Positions 25,275 through 33,046 of a stretch of 64,000 nt of DNA are shown piece by piece. The notes beneath the pieces were generated by a model. The model was not told the origin of the DNA and ran no database searches. It saw only the letters and a program-made list of their open reading frames with translations. Source of the stretch: JAEUOS01 sp046160545. Lineage in GTDB: Bacteria > Pseudomonadota > Gammaproteobacteria > Burkholderiales > JAEUOS01. The translations under genes were made by a program, and so were the position numbers. Location: assembly GCA_046160545.1 (NCBI GenBank), contig JBJXGS010000048.1:1-64000 (forward strand), in the 5' to 3' direction. The number at the start of each line of letters is the position of its first letter. Positions within the stretch are counted from its first letter, which is position 1.

Positions 25275-25298
25275 GGGCAGGCCGCAAGTGGCCTGCCC
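25275..25298. repeat. Perfect 9-bp inverted repeat upstream of the serine hydrolase gene
   Basis: GGGCAGGCC and GGCCTGCCC flank GCAAGT, giving a very stable hairpin 52 bases before the ATG of the serine hydrolase gene. No T-run follows. It could be an operator, an mRNA 5' structure, or a weak terminator for leftover transcription. Confidence 0.5.
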
Positions 25299-25350
25299 AT
25301 AATTCGGGTGGAGCATCGAGATGTCTCTTCGCCACCGACAAGAGAGCCAT

Positions 25351-26646
25351 ATGAAAATGAGCCGGTTCGCATCGACGTTTCTCCTTGTCCTGACCTTCGC
25401 CCTCGCGGGCTGCGCGACCGGCTTGCAGCCGGCTGCTGCGCCCGAGTCCGTAGGTTTTTCGAGTACGCGACTGGCAACCATGTCCGCCGTCGTCCAGGAA
25501 GGCGTCGATAAGCGCGACATTCCGGGAGCGGTGGTGCTCCTTTCGCGCCGGGGTCAGGTTGCCTACTTCCAGTCCTTTGGGTCACGGGATCCGTCGGTCA
25601 AGGCACCCATGACCAACGATGCCATTTTTCGCATCGCCTCGATGACCAAGCCGGTGACCAGCACCGCAATCATGATCCTGGTGGACGAGGGCCGCCTCAA
25701 GCTCTCTGACCCGGTCGCCAGCTACCTGCCGGAGTTCAGGAACATGATGGTCGGCGTGGAGAAAGCGGCTTCTGCCGGCCAAGCGAGCCTCGCGCTCGAG
25801 CCGGCGGCAGGGGAAATGACGGTGCTGGACTTGCTGCGCCATACCTCAGGGCTGACCTACGGCCCCTTTGGCAAGTCGCTGGTCAAGGACCGCTACAACG
25901 CTGCCAGGCTGTTCGAACCCGGCCAGACGAACGCGCAAATGGCCGAGAAGATTGCGCGCCTGCCCCTGCAGAACCAACCCGGAACCGTCTGGGACTACAG
26001 CATGTCCACCGACGTTCTGGGCCGCATCGTAGAAGTGGTGAGCGGCGTGGAACTTGAACAGTTCTTTGCGCAGCGCATCTTCAAGCCGCTGGGCATGAAT
26101 GACAGCGGCTTCTGGGTGAGCGGTCCGGCCAAACAGGGTCGCATCGTGGCGACGCTGGTCGATCCGGCAACCGGCAAGCCAGGCACGTTGCAGGACAAGA
26201 CACTGAGGTCCTGGCAGTCCGGCGGCGGCGGCCTGGTGTCCACGGCCAGTGATTACGCCCGCTTCTGCCAGATGCTGCTCAACGCAGGCGAGCTTGACGG
26301 CGTGCGAATCCTGTCACGCCAGTCCGTCGACGCGATGACGCGCGATCAGTTGCCCCCGGGCATACGAACCAATAGCTCGAGAATTCCTGTCATCGATGTG
26401 CGTCAGGAAGCCGGCAACGGCTTTGGCCTCGGATTCATGGTGCGCACCGTCGAAGGCCGCAACCCGATGCGCGGCAGTCTCGGGGACTACACATGGAGTG
26501 GCATTTTTGGGACATACTTCTGGATCGACCCGAAGCAGGAGTTGTTTGGCATCATCCTGTTCCAGACGCCCGCGGCGGCCTATGCCCGCTCGGCAGCGTA
26601 CTGGTTACGAATCCGCAACCTTGCCTACGAGGCACTCACGAACTGA
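25351..26646 (+). CDS. Serine hydrolase lipoprotein, beta-lactamase (class C / EstB) fold
   Basis: 431 residues. The signal peptide ends with the lipobox LAGC (Cys 21), so it is likely anchored to the outer or inner membrane. The catalytic S-x-x-K is SMTK (Ser 97, Lys 100), in the context FRIASMTKPVTS. A YSMS motif follows WD in the middle (the Tyr of the second motif), and GSLGDYTWSGIFGTYFWIDP near the end corresponds to the third-motif strand. This is the EstB-type esterase/beta-lactamase-related group, which acts on esters or peptides in the periplasm; true beta-lactamase action is not implied. ATG 25351 gives the lipoprotein signal. Confidence 0.87.
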   Translation: MKMSRFASTFLLVLTFALAGCATGLQPAAAPESVGFSSTRLATMSAVVQEGVDKRDIPGAVVLLSRRGQVAYFQSFGSRDPSVKAPMTNDAIFRIASMTKPVTSTAIMILVDEGRLKLSDPVASYLPEFRNMMVGVEKAASAGQASLALEPAAGEMTVLDLLRHTSGLTYGPFGKSLVKDRYNAARLFEPGQTNAQMAEKIARLPLQNQPGTVWDYSMSTDVLGRIVEVVSGVELEQFFAQRIFKPLGMNDSGFWVSGPAKQGRIVATLVDPATGKPGTLQDKTLRSWQSGGGGLVSTASDYARFCQMLLNAGELDGVRILSRQSVDAMTRDQLPPGIRTNSSRIPVIDVRQEAGNGFGLGFMVRTVEGRNPMRGSLGDYTWSGIFGTYFWIDPKQELFGIILFQTPAAAYARSAAYWLRIRNLAYEALTN

Positions 26647-26653
26647 GTTCGGT

Positions 26654-26678
26654 CCGCCCGCATCCAGTATTCGGGCGG
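26654..26678. repeat. Hairpin between serine hydrolase and lemA
   Basis: CCGCCCG (26654-26660) and CGGGCGG (26672-26678) pair around 11 bases, just past the serine hydrolase stop. A short T-run (CCCTTTTG) comes 11-15 bases later, so termination could be partial. Confidence 0.4.
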
Positions 26679-26712
26679 GAGCACTACCCTTTTGTCGAAT
26701 AGGAGCGCCAGC

Positions 26713-27300
26713 ATGGAAATATGGATTGCATTCGGGGTATTGATCGCGCTGGCCATCTGGGCGGTGATGATATTCAACGGGCTCGTAGCGCTGCGCAACC
26801 GCTTCAAGAACGCGTTCGCGCAGATCGATGTGCAGTTGAAGCGCCGCTATGACCTGATCCCCAACCTGGTCGAGACTGCCAAAGGGTTCATGAAGCACGA
26901 GGCATCTACCCTGGAGGCGGTGATCAAGGCCCGCAACCAGGCGGTGTCGGCGGCCTCGGCCGCCAGTGCCAACCCTGGCGACCCCGCGGCAATGGCGGCG
27001 CTGACCGCTGCAGAAGGGTCCCTGGGCGGCACGCTCGGGCGACTCTTTGCGCTTTCAGAGGCCTATCCGGACCTCAAGGCCAACCAGAACATGCTGGCGC
27101 TCCAGGAAGAGCTGACCAGCACCGAGAACAAGATCGCCTTCGCGCGTCAGGCCTTCAACGACGAAGTCATGGCCTACAACACCAAGCGCGAGTCCTTCCC
27201 GGACCTGTTCTTCGCCGGCATGTTCGGCTTCACCCCGGCCGAACTGCTCAAGTCCACCGAGTCCGAAGAAGAACGCAAGGTCGTCAAAGTGAGCTTCTAG
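26713..27300 (+). CDS. lemA: LemA family protein
   Basis: 195 residues. One membrane helix at the N-terminus (about 3-22) is followed by the hallmark RFKNAFAQIDVQLKRRYDLI with PNLVETAKGF, then a long helical bundle with AEAYPDLKANQNMLALQEEL-like core (here SEAYPDLKANQNMLALQ) and TENKIAFARQAFND. LemA proteins sit in the inner membrane with a soluble helical domain; their role is poorly known. AGGAG lies eight bases before ATG 26713. The next gene is an M48 metallopeptidase, the usual partner. Confidence 0.95.
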   Translation: MEIWIAFGVLIALAIWAVMIFNGLVALRNRFKNAFAQIDVQLKRRYDLIPNLVETAKGFMKHEASTLEAVIKARNQAVSAASAASANPGDPAAMAALTAAEGSLGGTLGRLFALSEAYPDLKANQNMLALQEELTSTENKIAFARQAFNDEVMAYNTKRESFPDLFFAGMFGFTPAELLKSTESEEERKVVKVSF

Positions 27301-27358
27301 GCAGAACGCGGCGGCAAGCGTGCGTGTCGTCCGCCCAGATGCCCACGTTCGGTAGAAC

Positions 27359-29434
27359 ATGAATTTTTTCGAAGGCCAGGCGCTCGCGCGCCGCAACACA
27401 CGCCTTTTGGTCGTGATGTACCTGCTTGCGGTGGTTGCCGTGATCGTCGCGGTCGATATGGTCATCGCCACGGTGTGGATCTATGGCGTGGCCGAAACCA
27501 AGGCAGCGCATGGCGTGCAGCCAGGATACTTCGCGATGCTGGGCCAGGTACCCAAGGGGCTCTTCGCTGGCGGCGCAGTGCTCACCAGCAGCATCATCCT
27601 TGGGGTCAGCGGCTACGAGGTCATGCAACTCGCGACTGGCGGCGACAAGGTTGCCGCGCTGGTCGGTGCGCGACGTGTGTCGCCCGAAACCCACGACCCG
27701 CTCGAGAAGCGTCTGCTCAACGTGGTCGAGGAGATGTCGATCGCCTCGGGCGTGCGCCTGCCCAAGGTCTATGTGATGGACGACGAAGGCGGCATCAACG
27801 CGTTCGCCGCCGGCTACGACATCTCGAATGCGGTGGTCGCGGTGACACGCGGTACGCTTGAGACGCTCAGCCGCGACGAGTTGCAGGCGGTCGTCGGTCA
27901 CGAGTTCAGCCACATCCTCAACGGCGACATGCGGCTCAATATCCGCATGTTGGGCGTGCTTGCGGGGATCGTGTTCATCGGGGCAATCGGCGAGTTCCTG
28001 ATGCGCAGCACCTCGGACTCGCGCAGCCGTGACGGCTGGGTCTGGGGGTTATTCGCCATCGGGCTTGGCATGGTCGTGATCGGCTACATCGGCCTTGTTT
28101 TCGCGCGCCTGATCAAGGCGGCGGTATCGCGCCAGCGCGAGTTCCTGGCCGACGCTTCAAGCGTGCAGTTCACGCGCAATCCGGACGGCATCGCCGGCGC
28201 GCTTACCCAGATCGATGCCTCGTCGCGCGGCACGCTGATCGACAATCGCCGCGCGGAGGACATGTCGCACATGTTCTTCGGCCAAAGCGTCAAGATCTGG
28301 TTCGGCGGACTGCTCGGCACGCACCCGCCGATCCCGGAGCGCATCCGGCGCGCGCACCCGGGCTTTGACAGGGCAGGTTACCGCCGCATGCGTGCCAAGT
28401 CGGTTGCGGCTGCGGCTGAAGCTGCAGCGGCGGCCGGGGCTGGCGCAGGCATCACCAGCAGTCACCGATCCGCCACGGTCGCGGCGGCCGGTCTGGCTGC
28501 CGGCTTTGCCGGCAGTGCGGGCGCCACAGCAACGGCGCTGCCCGCGGCTGGGCGGCGACTGACCGCCGACATCGGCCAGCAATGGTCCCGTACGGCGAGC
28601 GAGAGCGTGCAGGTGATCGGCAGCGTCGACGGTGACTCGCTGGGCTACGCGCGCAGGTTGCTCGCCAGCCTGCCGCCGGCGCTGCGCGAGGGCGTGCATG
28701 CCGCCGACGGCGCATGCGCGGCGATCCTCGCGCTGATGCTGGCACCCGTGGACGCGGTGATGGACCAGCAGATTGCCGCAGCATCGGCAGCCGGGGGCGA
28801 AAAGCTCGCGGCGGCCGCGCGCGCGCTGGCGCCCGCAATGCGCCGACTCGGGCCGGCTTATCACCTGGTGCTGATCGACCTTGCGCTGCCGGCGGCGAAG
28901 AGCGCGGGAGGGGAGCAAAAGCGTGTTTTTCTCGCCTCCCTTGCGGCGGCGATCCATGCAGATCGGCGCGTGTCATTGCACGAGTTTGTGGTGCTCACAC
29001 TGGTGCGTTCGCAACTCGAACCGCCCGCCAAGCCCGGCGCAGGCGGTAATCGACGCCTTGCCGATCTGAGCGCGGAGGCGATGACGGTTCTGTCGATCGT
29101 TGCTCATGCCGGCACCCGCAGCGACGCCGCCGGTGAACGTCAGCAGAATCTTGAGGCTGCGCTGCAGGCCGGCATCGCCGAGATGGGCCTGGGCTCGGCG
29201 CCGCCCGCGCCAGCGGTGTTCTCCTGGCAAGCGGCCGAGGTCGCCCTTGCGGCGCTGCGCCAGCTTTTGCCGATGCAAAAAGCGGTTCTGGTCAAAGGGC
29301 TCTTCGCCGCCGTGTCGCACGACGGCACGATACGAGTCATCGAGGCTGAGTTGATGCGGCTGGTAAGCGCCGTGCTCGACTGCCCGCTGCCGCCGTTGCT
29401 CACCAGCATTGACCTGACCGCATTGGCGGCTTGA
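27359..29434 (+). CDS. M48 metallopeptidase (HtpX-like) with a long C-terminal extension
   Basis: 691 residues, about twice a normal HtpX. Two helices (18-43 and 66-90) precede the peptidase domain. The zinc motif HEFSH is at 181-185, with the third-ligand Glu probably in RQREFLAD near 261, and two more helices lie between them. The domain ends near 345 (LGTHPPIPERIRRAHPGF). Beyond it are an Ala/Gly-rich linker (about 360-415) and some 270 helical residues with AIHADRRVSLHEFVVLTLVR and FAAVSHDGTIRVIEAELMRL, which look TerB-like. It probably degrades membrane proteins. It follows lemA by 58 bases. Confidence 0.9.
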   Translation: MNFFEGQALARRNTRLLVVMYLLAVVAVIVAVDMVIATVWIYGVAETKAAHGVQPGYFAMLGQVPKGLFAGGAVLTSSIILGVSGYEVMQLATGGDKVAALVGARRVSPETHDPLEKRLLNVVEEMSIASGVRLPKVYVMDDEGGINAFAAGYDISNAVVAVTRGTLETLSRDELQAVVGHEFSHILNGDMRLNIRMLGVLAGIVFIGAIGEFLMRSTSDSRSRDGWVWGLFAIGLGMVVIGYIGLVFARLIKAAVSRQREFLADASSVQFTRNPDGIAGALTQIDASSRGTLIDNRRAEDMSHMFFGQSVKIWFGGLLGTHPPIPERIRRAHPGFDRAGYRRMRAKSVAAAAEAAAAAGAGAGITSSHRSATVAAAGLAAGFAGSAGATATALPAAGRRLTADIGQQWSRTASESVQVIGSVDGDSLGYARRLLASLPPALREGVHAADGACAAILALMLAPVDAVMDQQIAAASAAGGEKLAAAARALAPAMRRLGPAYHLVLIDLALPAAKSAGGEQKRVFLASLAAAIHADRRVSLHEFVVLTLVRSQLEPPAKPGAGGNRRLADLSAEAMTVLSIVAHAGTRSDAAGERQQNLEAALQAGIAEMGLGSAPPAPAVFSWQAAEVALAALRQLLPMQKAVLVKGLFAAVSHDGTIRVIEAELMRLVSAVLDCPLPPLLTSIDLTALAA

Positions 29435-29450
29435 TACAGAAGGAGGCTAC

Positions 29451-29852
29451 ATGTTCAAGCGCATCGATCATATTGAACTCCTCACTGCGGCGCCTGAGCG
29501 CACGATCGCGTTTTATGTCGAGGTGCTCGGCTTTCGGGAGCGCGAGCGCGGGCGCATTCCTGAGACCCCTTCGGGGCCGCTTGACCTCGTCTATCTGGAG
29601 CTCGGCGGTACCACCGTCGAGGTGATGTGCTATCCCGAAGCGAAGTCGATTGCGGCGCGAAGCGCTGAGCCGCGGCTTGGCTGGCAGTGCCTTGCCCTCG
29701 AGGTGGAAGACATGGATCGCGCGCTCCAGGATCTCAAGGGGCAGGGCGTGAGTCCGACGTGGGGGCCGGTGAAGCGACCGGACTATGCCCGCGCCGAAAT
29801 CCACGATCCTGACGGGAATCCGATCGAACTGCGTCAGTGGTATCGCCGCTAG
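29451..29852 (+). CDS. VOC family (glyoxalase/bleomycin-resistance fold) protein
   Basis: 133 residues made of two beta-alpha-beta-beta-beta units. RIDHIELLTAAPERTIAFYV opens the first, with the metal-ligand His. GWQCLALEVEDMDRALQDL opens the second. DPDGNPIELRQWY is the usual end, with the last ligand Glu. The substrate is unknown; isomerase, lyase and dioxygenase activities occur in this fold. AGGAGG lies six bases before the ATG. It follows the M48 gene by 16 bases, and its end overlaps the convergent thioesterase by 4 bases. Confidence 0.88.
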   Translation: MFKRIDHIELLTAAPERTIAFYVEVLGFRERERGRIPETPSGPLDLVYLELGGTTVEVMCYPEAKSIAARSAEPRLGWQCLALEVEDMDRALQDLKGQGVSPTWGPVKRPDYARAEIHDPDGNPIELRQWYRR

Positions 29853-30289
29853 GCGGCCGGCGCCGCGGCGTTCGCGTCCCAGCATTTCGCCAGCAGTTCA
29901 GCCGGCCAAGGCACTGGCTTGGCGAGTACGCGCTCGACCCATACGTGAGCGACGCGACCGCGCCCGACCAGCACCGGCGTGTCGGTCGAGACATCCCACA
30001 TCTCAACGGCGTGTTCCATGCTGGTGCGGCCGACTTTGGTCACCCCGATGCGGCAGCGCACCGTGCCGGGCACGAACACCTGGCGCAAAAAGTCGTACGA
30101 GGTGTTGACCATCATTGCGCTGTGGGTTGCATCGCGGACGCGGAGGCCCATCGCCACATACCAGGCATGAAAGGTGCGGTTGATGAAGACGAAGTAGCGC
30201 GCGTTATTGACGTGATGGGAGAAGCGGTCCTCGGGACGATCGTCCTCTGTCAGGTCGATGCGCAGTTCGTGGGTTTGCAGTGGGGCCAT
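29849..30289 (-). CDS. Acyl-CoA thioesterase, hot-dog fold (4HBT-like)
   Basis: 146 residues. The N-terminal RFSHHVNNARYFVFINRTFH is a variant of the D-x-x-G-H-V-N-N-A-x-Y active-site turn of 4-hydroxybenzoyl-CoA thioesterase-like enzymes. A long helix and the strand set ending GRGRVAHVWVE follow. It hydrolyses acyl- or aryl-CoA esters. It is divergent from the enoyl-CoA hydratase gene, which fits a CoA-linked catabolic setting. Confidence 0.85.
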   Translation of the reverse strand: MAPLQTHELRIDLTEDDRPEDRFSHHVNNARYFVFINRTFHAWYVAMGLRVRDATHSAMMVNTSYDFLRQVFVPGTVRCRIGVTKVGRTSMEHAVEMWDVSTDTPVLVGRGRVAHVWVERVLAKPVPWPAELLAKCWDANAAAPAA

Positions 30290-30496
30290 GGTCGGCAGGT
30301 TTTCTGGTCGAGGTTCGTGCCGTCCGGCGCGACTCGCTATGGTGACAGCTTCACGAATTTTCGCAGAGCATCGAACCGATCCTGGCCTGATGCTACCCGG
30401 TCCCCGTCCTTCGGCTTGCGTCGGTGCCTCTGGATGAGCATGCTAAATTCAATTCGCCTCGCGGCAAGCTTCGCGAGCCGCAAACCGGGGGATGCA

Positions 30497-31360
30497 ATGG
30501 TGAAGTCAGCTGGAAAGTCGGCGCCGAAGGGCGCGCTTAAGCGTGCGACCGTGGCCAAGGCCGCGCCTGAGGTCGTTCCCGAAGGGCCGGAACTGATCGT
30601 CGAGAACCACGGCCATGTGCGGGTCTTGACCATCAACCGCGCACATCGCATGAATTCGCTGACGCCCTCCCTGATGCACACCCTGACGCACGAGTTCAAC
30701 GAGGCGGGCATCGACCCGGAGGTGCGAGCCGTGGTGCTGACCGGCACCGGCGACCGGGCGTTCTGCGCCGGGCTCGACCTGAAGTTGCGCCGTGAGGCTG
30801 ACGCCGCCGGCCAGGCGAACCGCTACTTCATGAACGAGGTAAGCCGCTTTTTCTTGGAAGTGATGCAGGAGTGCGCCAAGCCGACCATCGCCGCACTCAA
30901 CGGCGCTGCGGTGGCCGGTGGCTTCGAGATGGCGGTCGCCTGCGACATCCGCATCGGCGCCGAGCATGTCGTCATGGGCCTGCCGGAGGCCAAGCGCGCG
31001 ATGGGTGCGCACTTCTCTACCATCGTCCTGCCACGGGTGATACCGCGCGCGATCGCCATGGAGGTGTTGTTCCGCGGCGACCTGTATCCGATCCAGGAGG
31101 CCTATCGCTGGGGTTTTGTCAACCGTGTCGTGCCGCGCGGCAAGGCGCTGGAATCCGCGCTGGAGATGGCGCAGGCGATCGCGCGCAACGCACCGGTCAC
31201 GGTGCGGCGCATGAAGGAGACGGCGGTCAAGTCCTCCGGACTGCCGCTGGCCGCCGCGATGCGCTTGAACGAGGGACAGAACCCTTACCTCGCCGAAGAC
31301 CGTGTCGAAGGCATCCGCGCCTACGTCGAGAAGCGCGAGCCGAAATGGAAAGGCCGCTAG
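30497..31360 (+). CDS. Enoyl-CoA hydratase/isomerase family protein
   Basis: 287 residues. The crotonase core holds GDRAFCAGLDLKL and AALNGAAVAGGFEMAVACDIR, which give the oxyanion-hole Gly/Ala residues. MGLPEAKRAMGAHF carries one acidic catalytic position. An unusual N-terminal tail of about 35 residues is rich in Lys and Ala (KSAGKSAPKGALKRATVAKA) and has no counterpart in most crotonases. The ATG at 30497 has GGGG eight bases upstream. Hydration of an enoyl-CoA in beta-oxidation is the default guess. The Bug receptor starts 10 bases after its stop, so they form an operon. Confidence 0.9.
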   Translation: MVKSAGKSAPKGALKRATVAKAAPEVVPEGPELIVENHGHVRVLTINRAHRMNSLTPSLMHTLTHEFNEAGIDPEVRAVVLTGTGDRAFCAGLDLKLRREADAAGQANRYFMNEVSRFFLEVMQECAKPTIAALNGAAVAGGFEMAVACDIRIGAEHVVMGLPEAKRAMGAHFSTIVLPRVIPRAIAMEVLFRGDLYPIQEAYRWGFVNRVVPRGKALESALEMAQAIARNAPVTVRRMKETAVKSSGLPLAAAMRLNEGQNPYLAEDRVEGIRAYVEKREPKWKGR

Positions 31361-31370
31361 GGGAATCACG

Positions 31371-32351
31371 ATGACTCGCTTGATGCGCAATCTCGCAGCC
31401 TTGTGTCTTGCCGTCCTCACGGTGGCAGCCGTCGCTCAAAGTACCGACGCCAGCCGCCCCCTGCGCATGGTGGTGCCGTTTCCGCCTGGCAACGCGTCGG
31501 ACCTGCAGGCGCGCGCGCTGGCCGAGCATATGCGCAAGGCGGGGCGCCAGGTGACGGTGGAGAACCGGCCCGGCGCCTCCGGCGCCATCGCGCTCGAGCA
31601 CGTGCTGCGCTCGCCGGCAGACGGCGCGACCCTGCTGGTGGCGTCGTTGTCGCCGATCGTGATTGCGCCGGCGGTCAGCAAGTCTTTGCCCTACGACATC
31701 GCGCGCGATTTCGCCGGGATCTCGGCTCTCGGCTACAACGACGTCGTCCTGCTGGCCAGTCCGAAGTTCGAGGCCGGCTCGGTGCGCGACCTGATTGCTG
31801 CGGCGCGCGCGCGGCCCGGCGCGATCAGCTACGCGTCGATCGGCCAGGGCACGCTGGCACACATGGTGATGGAACAGCTTGCCGCGCGCACCGAGGTGCG
31901 CATGCAGCACGTGCCGTACAAGGGCAGTGCCCAGGCGCTGCCGGACCTGATGTCCGGCGAGGTCGCGGTGATGCTCGACGGCATGCCGCAGTCCCTGCCG
32001 CAGGTCGAAGCCGGACGCCTGAAGGCGCTGGCAACCCTCGGGCGCACCCGTTCGCAGTTCGCGCCGTCGATCCCGACCGTGGCCGAGTCAGGCATCGCCG
32101 GACTGCAGGACTTGAACATCGTCGGCTGGACCGGTGTGCTGGCGAGTGCGGCGACGCCGCGTGCGCGCGTCGTCGAACTCAACGCCGAGATCCAGAAAAT
32201 CCTTGCCGGCGCGGAGATGCAGGCCTACCTGCGCTCGCAGCGCCTGCAGACCTATCCCGCGCACTCGGCCGATGACTTTGCGCGCCAGATTCGCGCCGAA
32301 CTTGAAGTTTGGAAAGAAGTCGCGCGCGTGGCCAAGGTCGAATCCAACTAG
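31371..32351 (+). CDS. Tripartite tricarboxylate transporter substrate-binding protein (Bug family)
   Basis: 326 residues. A signal peptide (about 1-25, cleavage near VAQS) is followed by the Bug opening RPLRMVVPFPPGNASDLQAR, ENRPGASGAIALEHVLRS, then HVPYKGSAQALPDLMSGEVA and GLQDLNIVGWTGVLA. These are the binding loops of periplasmic receptors that hold carboxylates. No TctA or TctB membrane partner is nearby; orphan Bug receptors are common in Burkholderiales. The ligand might be the carboxylate handled by the adjacent hydratase. Confidence 0.92.
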   Translation: MTRLMRNLAALCLAVLTVAAVAQSTDASRPLRMVVPFPPGNASDLQARALAEHMRKAGRQVTVENRPGASGAIALEHVLRSPADGATLLVASLSPIVIAPAVSKSLPYDIARDFAGISALGYNDVVLLASPKFEAGSVRDLIAAARARPGAISYASIGQGTLAHMVMEQLAARTEVRMQHVPYKGSAQALPDLMSGEVAVMLDGMPQSLPQVEAGRLKALATLGRTRSQFAPSIPTVAESGIAGLQDLNIVGWTGVLASAATPRARVVELNAEIQKILAGAEMQAYLRSQRLQTYPAHSADDFARQIRAELEVWKEVARVAKVESN

Positions 32352-32448
32352 GTCGCGAGAGGCGACACTCGCGAACTCCTGTCTTGGGTGCCGGCTCGCC
32401 CTGTGGTTTGCCGCCCGCAGGTGATGCCGAGCGGCGGTCGGAGGTGAC

Positions 32449-32997
32449 ATGAATATCTACGAGTGGAGATCGGACGTCGAGGCGCGCTGGCTCACAACCC
32501 GACGCGAGTCGGACAGGGACTTTCTGGAACTTGAAGGTCAGTCGCTCGGCACGAACTGGAGGCCGCTTGAGGTTGAGTGGATCCTGGATGGGCGCGCTGA
32601 CCACAAACGGCCCATCACCGACTGTCCGGTGTTTGTTGCCGGGGTGCCCGTGCTGAGCGCGCAGGCGATCGAGGCTCTCAAGCCGCAGCTTGAAGCTGCT
32701 GGAGAATTGCTGCCGCTGACTCACGAAACGCATCGCTACTTCGTCTTCAACGTCACCAACGTCGTCGATGCACTCGATGAAGAGCGCAGCGAACTCATGC
32801 GGTTCGGGTCATCCGGCCGGATCATGCTGGTGAAGGCCTTTGCATTTCATGAAGACCGGCTCGGTCGGCATTGCGTGTTCAAGGATCATCGCCTTGTCCG
32901 CAACACGGTGTTTGCGACTGAGGCATTCGTCAATGCCGTAGCGGACGCACGTCTGAGCGGGTTCAGGTTTGGCAAGGTCTGGCCCGCCGCTGAGTAA
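32449..32997 (+). CDS. Imm11-like (DUF1629) immunity protein, orphan
   Basis: 182 residues. The second half reads like Imm11 proteins of polymorphic toxin systems: RYFVFNVTNVVDALDEERSE, then FKDHRLVRNTVFATEAFVNA, and the closing LSGFRFGKVW, which corresponds to the family's G-x-x-F-x-x-V/W ending. An N-terminal strand-rich part has EWRSDVEARWL. Such proteins bind and neutralise a secreted toxin domain. A strong GGAGGTGA ribosome site precedes ATG 32449. No toxin, VgrG or PAAR gene is adjacent, and it sits alone between a Bug gene and an LPS gene. The assignment is by pattern and is not certain. Confidence 0.62.
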   Translation: MNIYEWRSDVEARWLTTRRESDRDFLELEGQSLGTNWRPLEVEWILDGRADHKRPITDCPVFVAGVPVLSAQAIEALKPQLEAAGELLPLTHETHRYFVFNVTNVVDALDEERSELMRFGSSGRIMLVKAFAFHEDRLGRHCVFKDHRLVRNTVFATEAFVNAVADARLSGFRFGKVWPAAE

Positions 32998-33046
32998 CAT
33001 GTTCTCGTACCGGCCGGCGCGCGGCCGTGTCCAATGCGACGGCAGA

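Noticed and set aside
29837..30496. In-frame extension before the enoyl-CoA hydratase start
   Set aside because: It is antisense to the thioesterase gene and unrelated to the crotonase fold. The ATG at 30497 has its own ribosome site.
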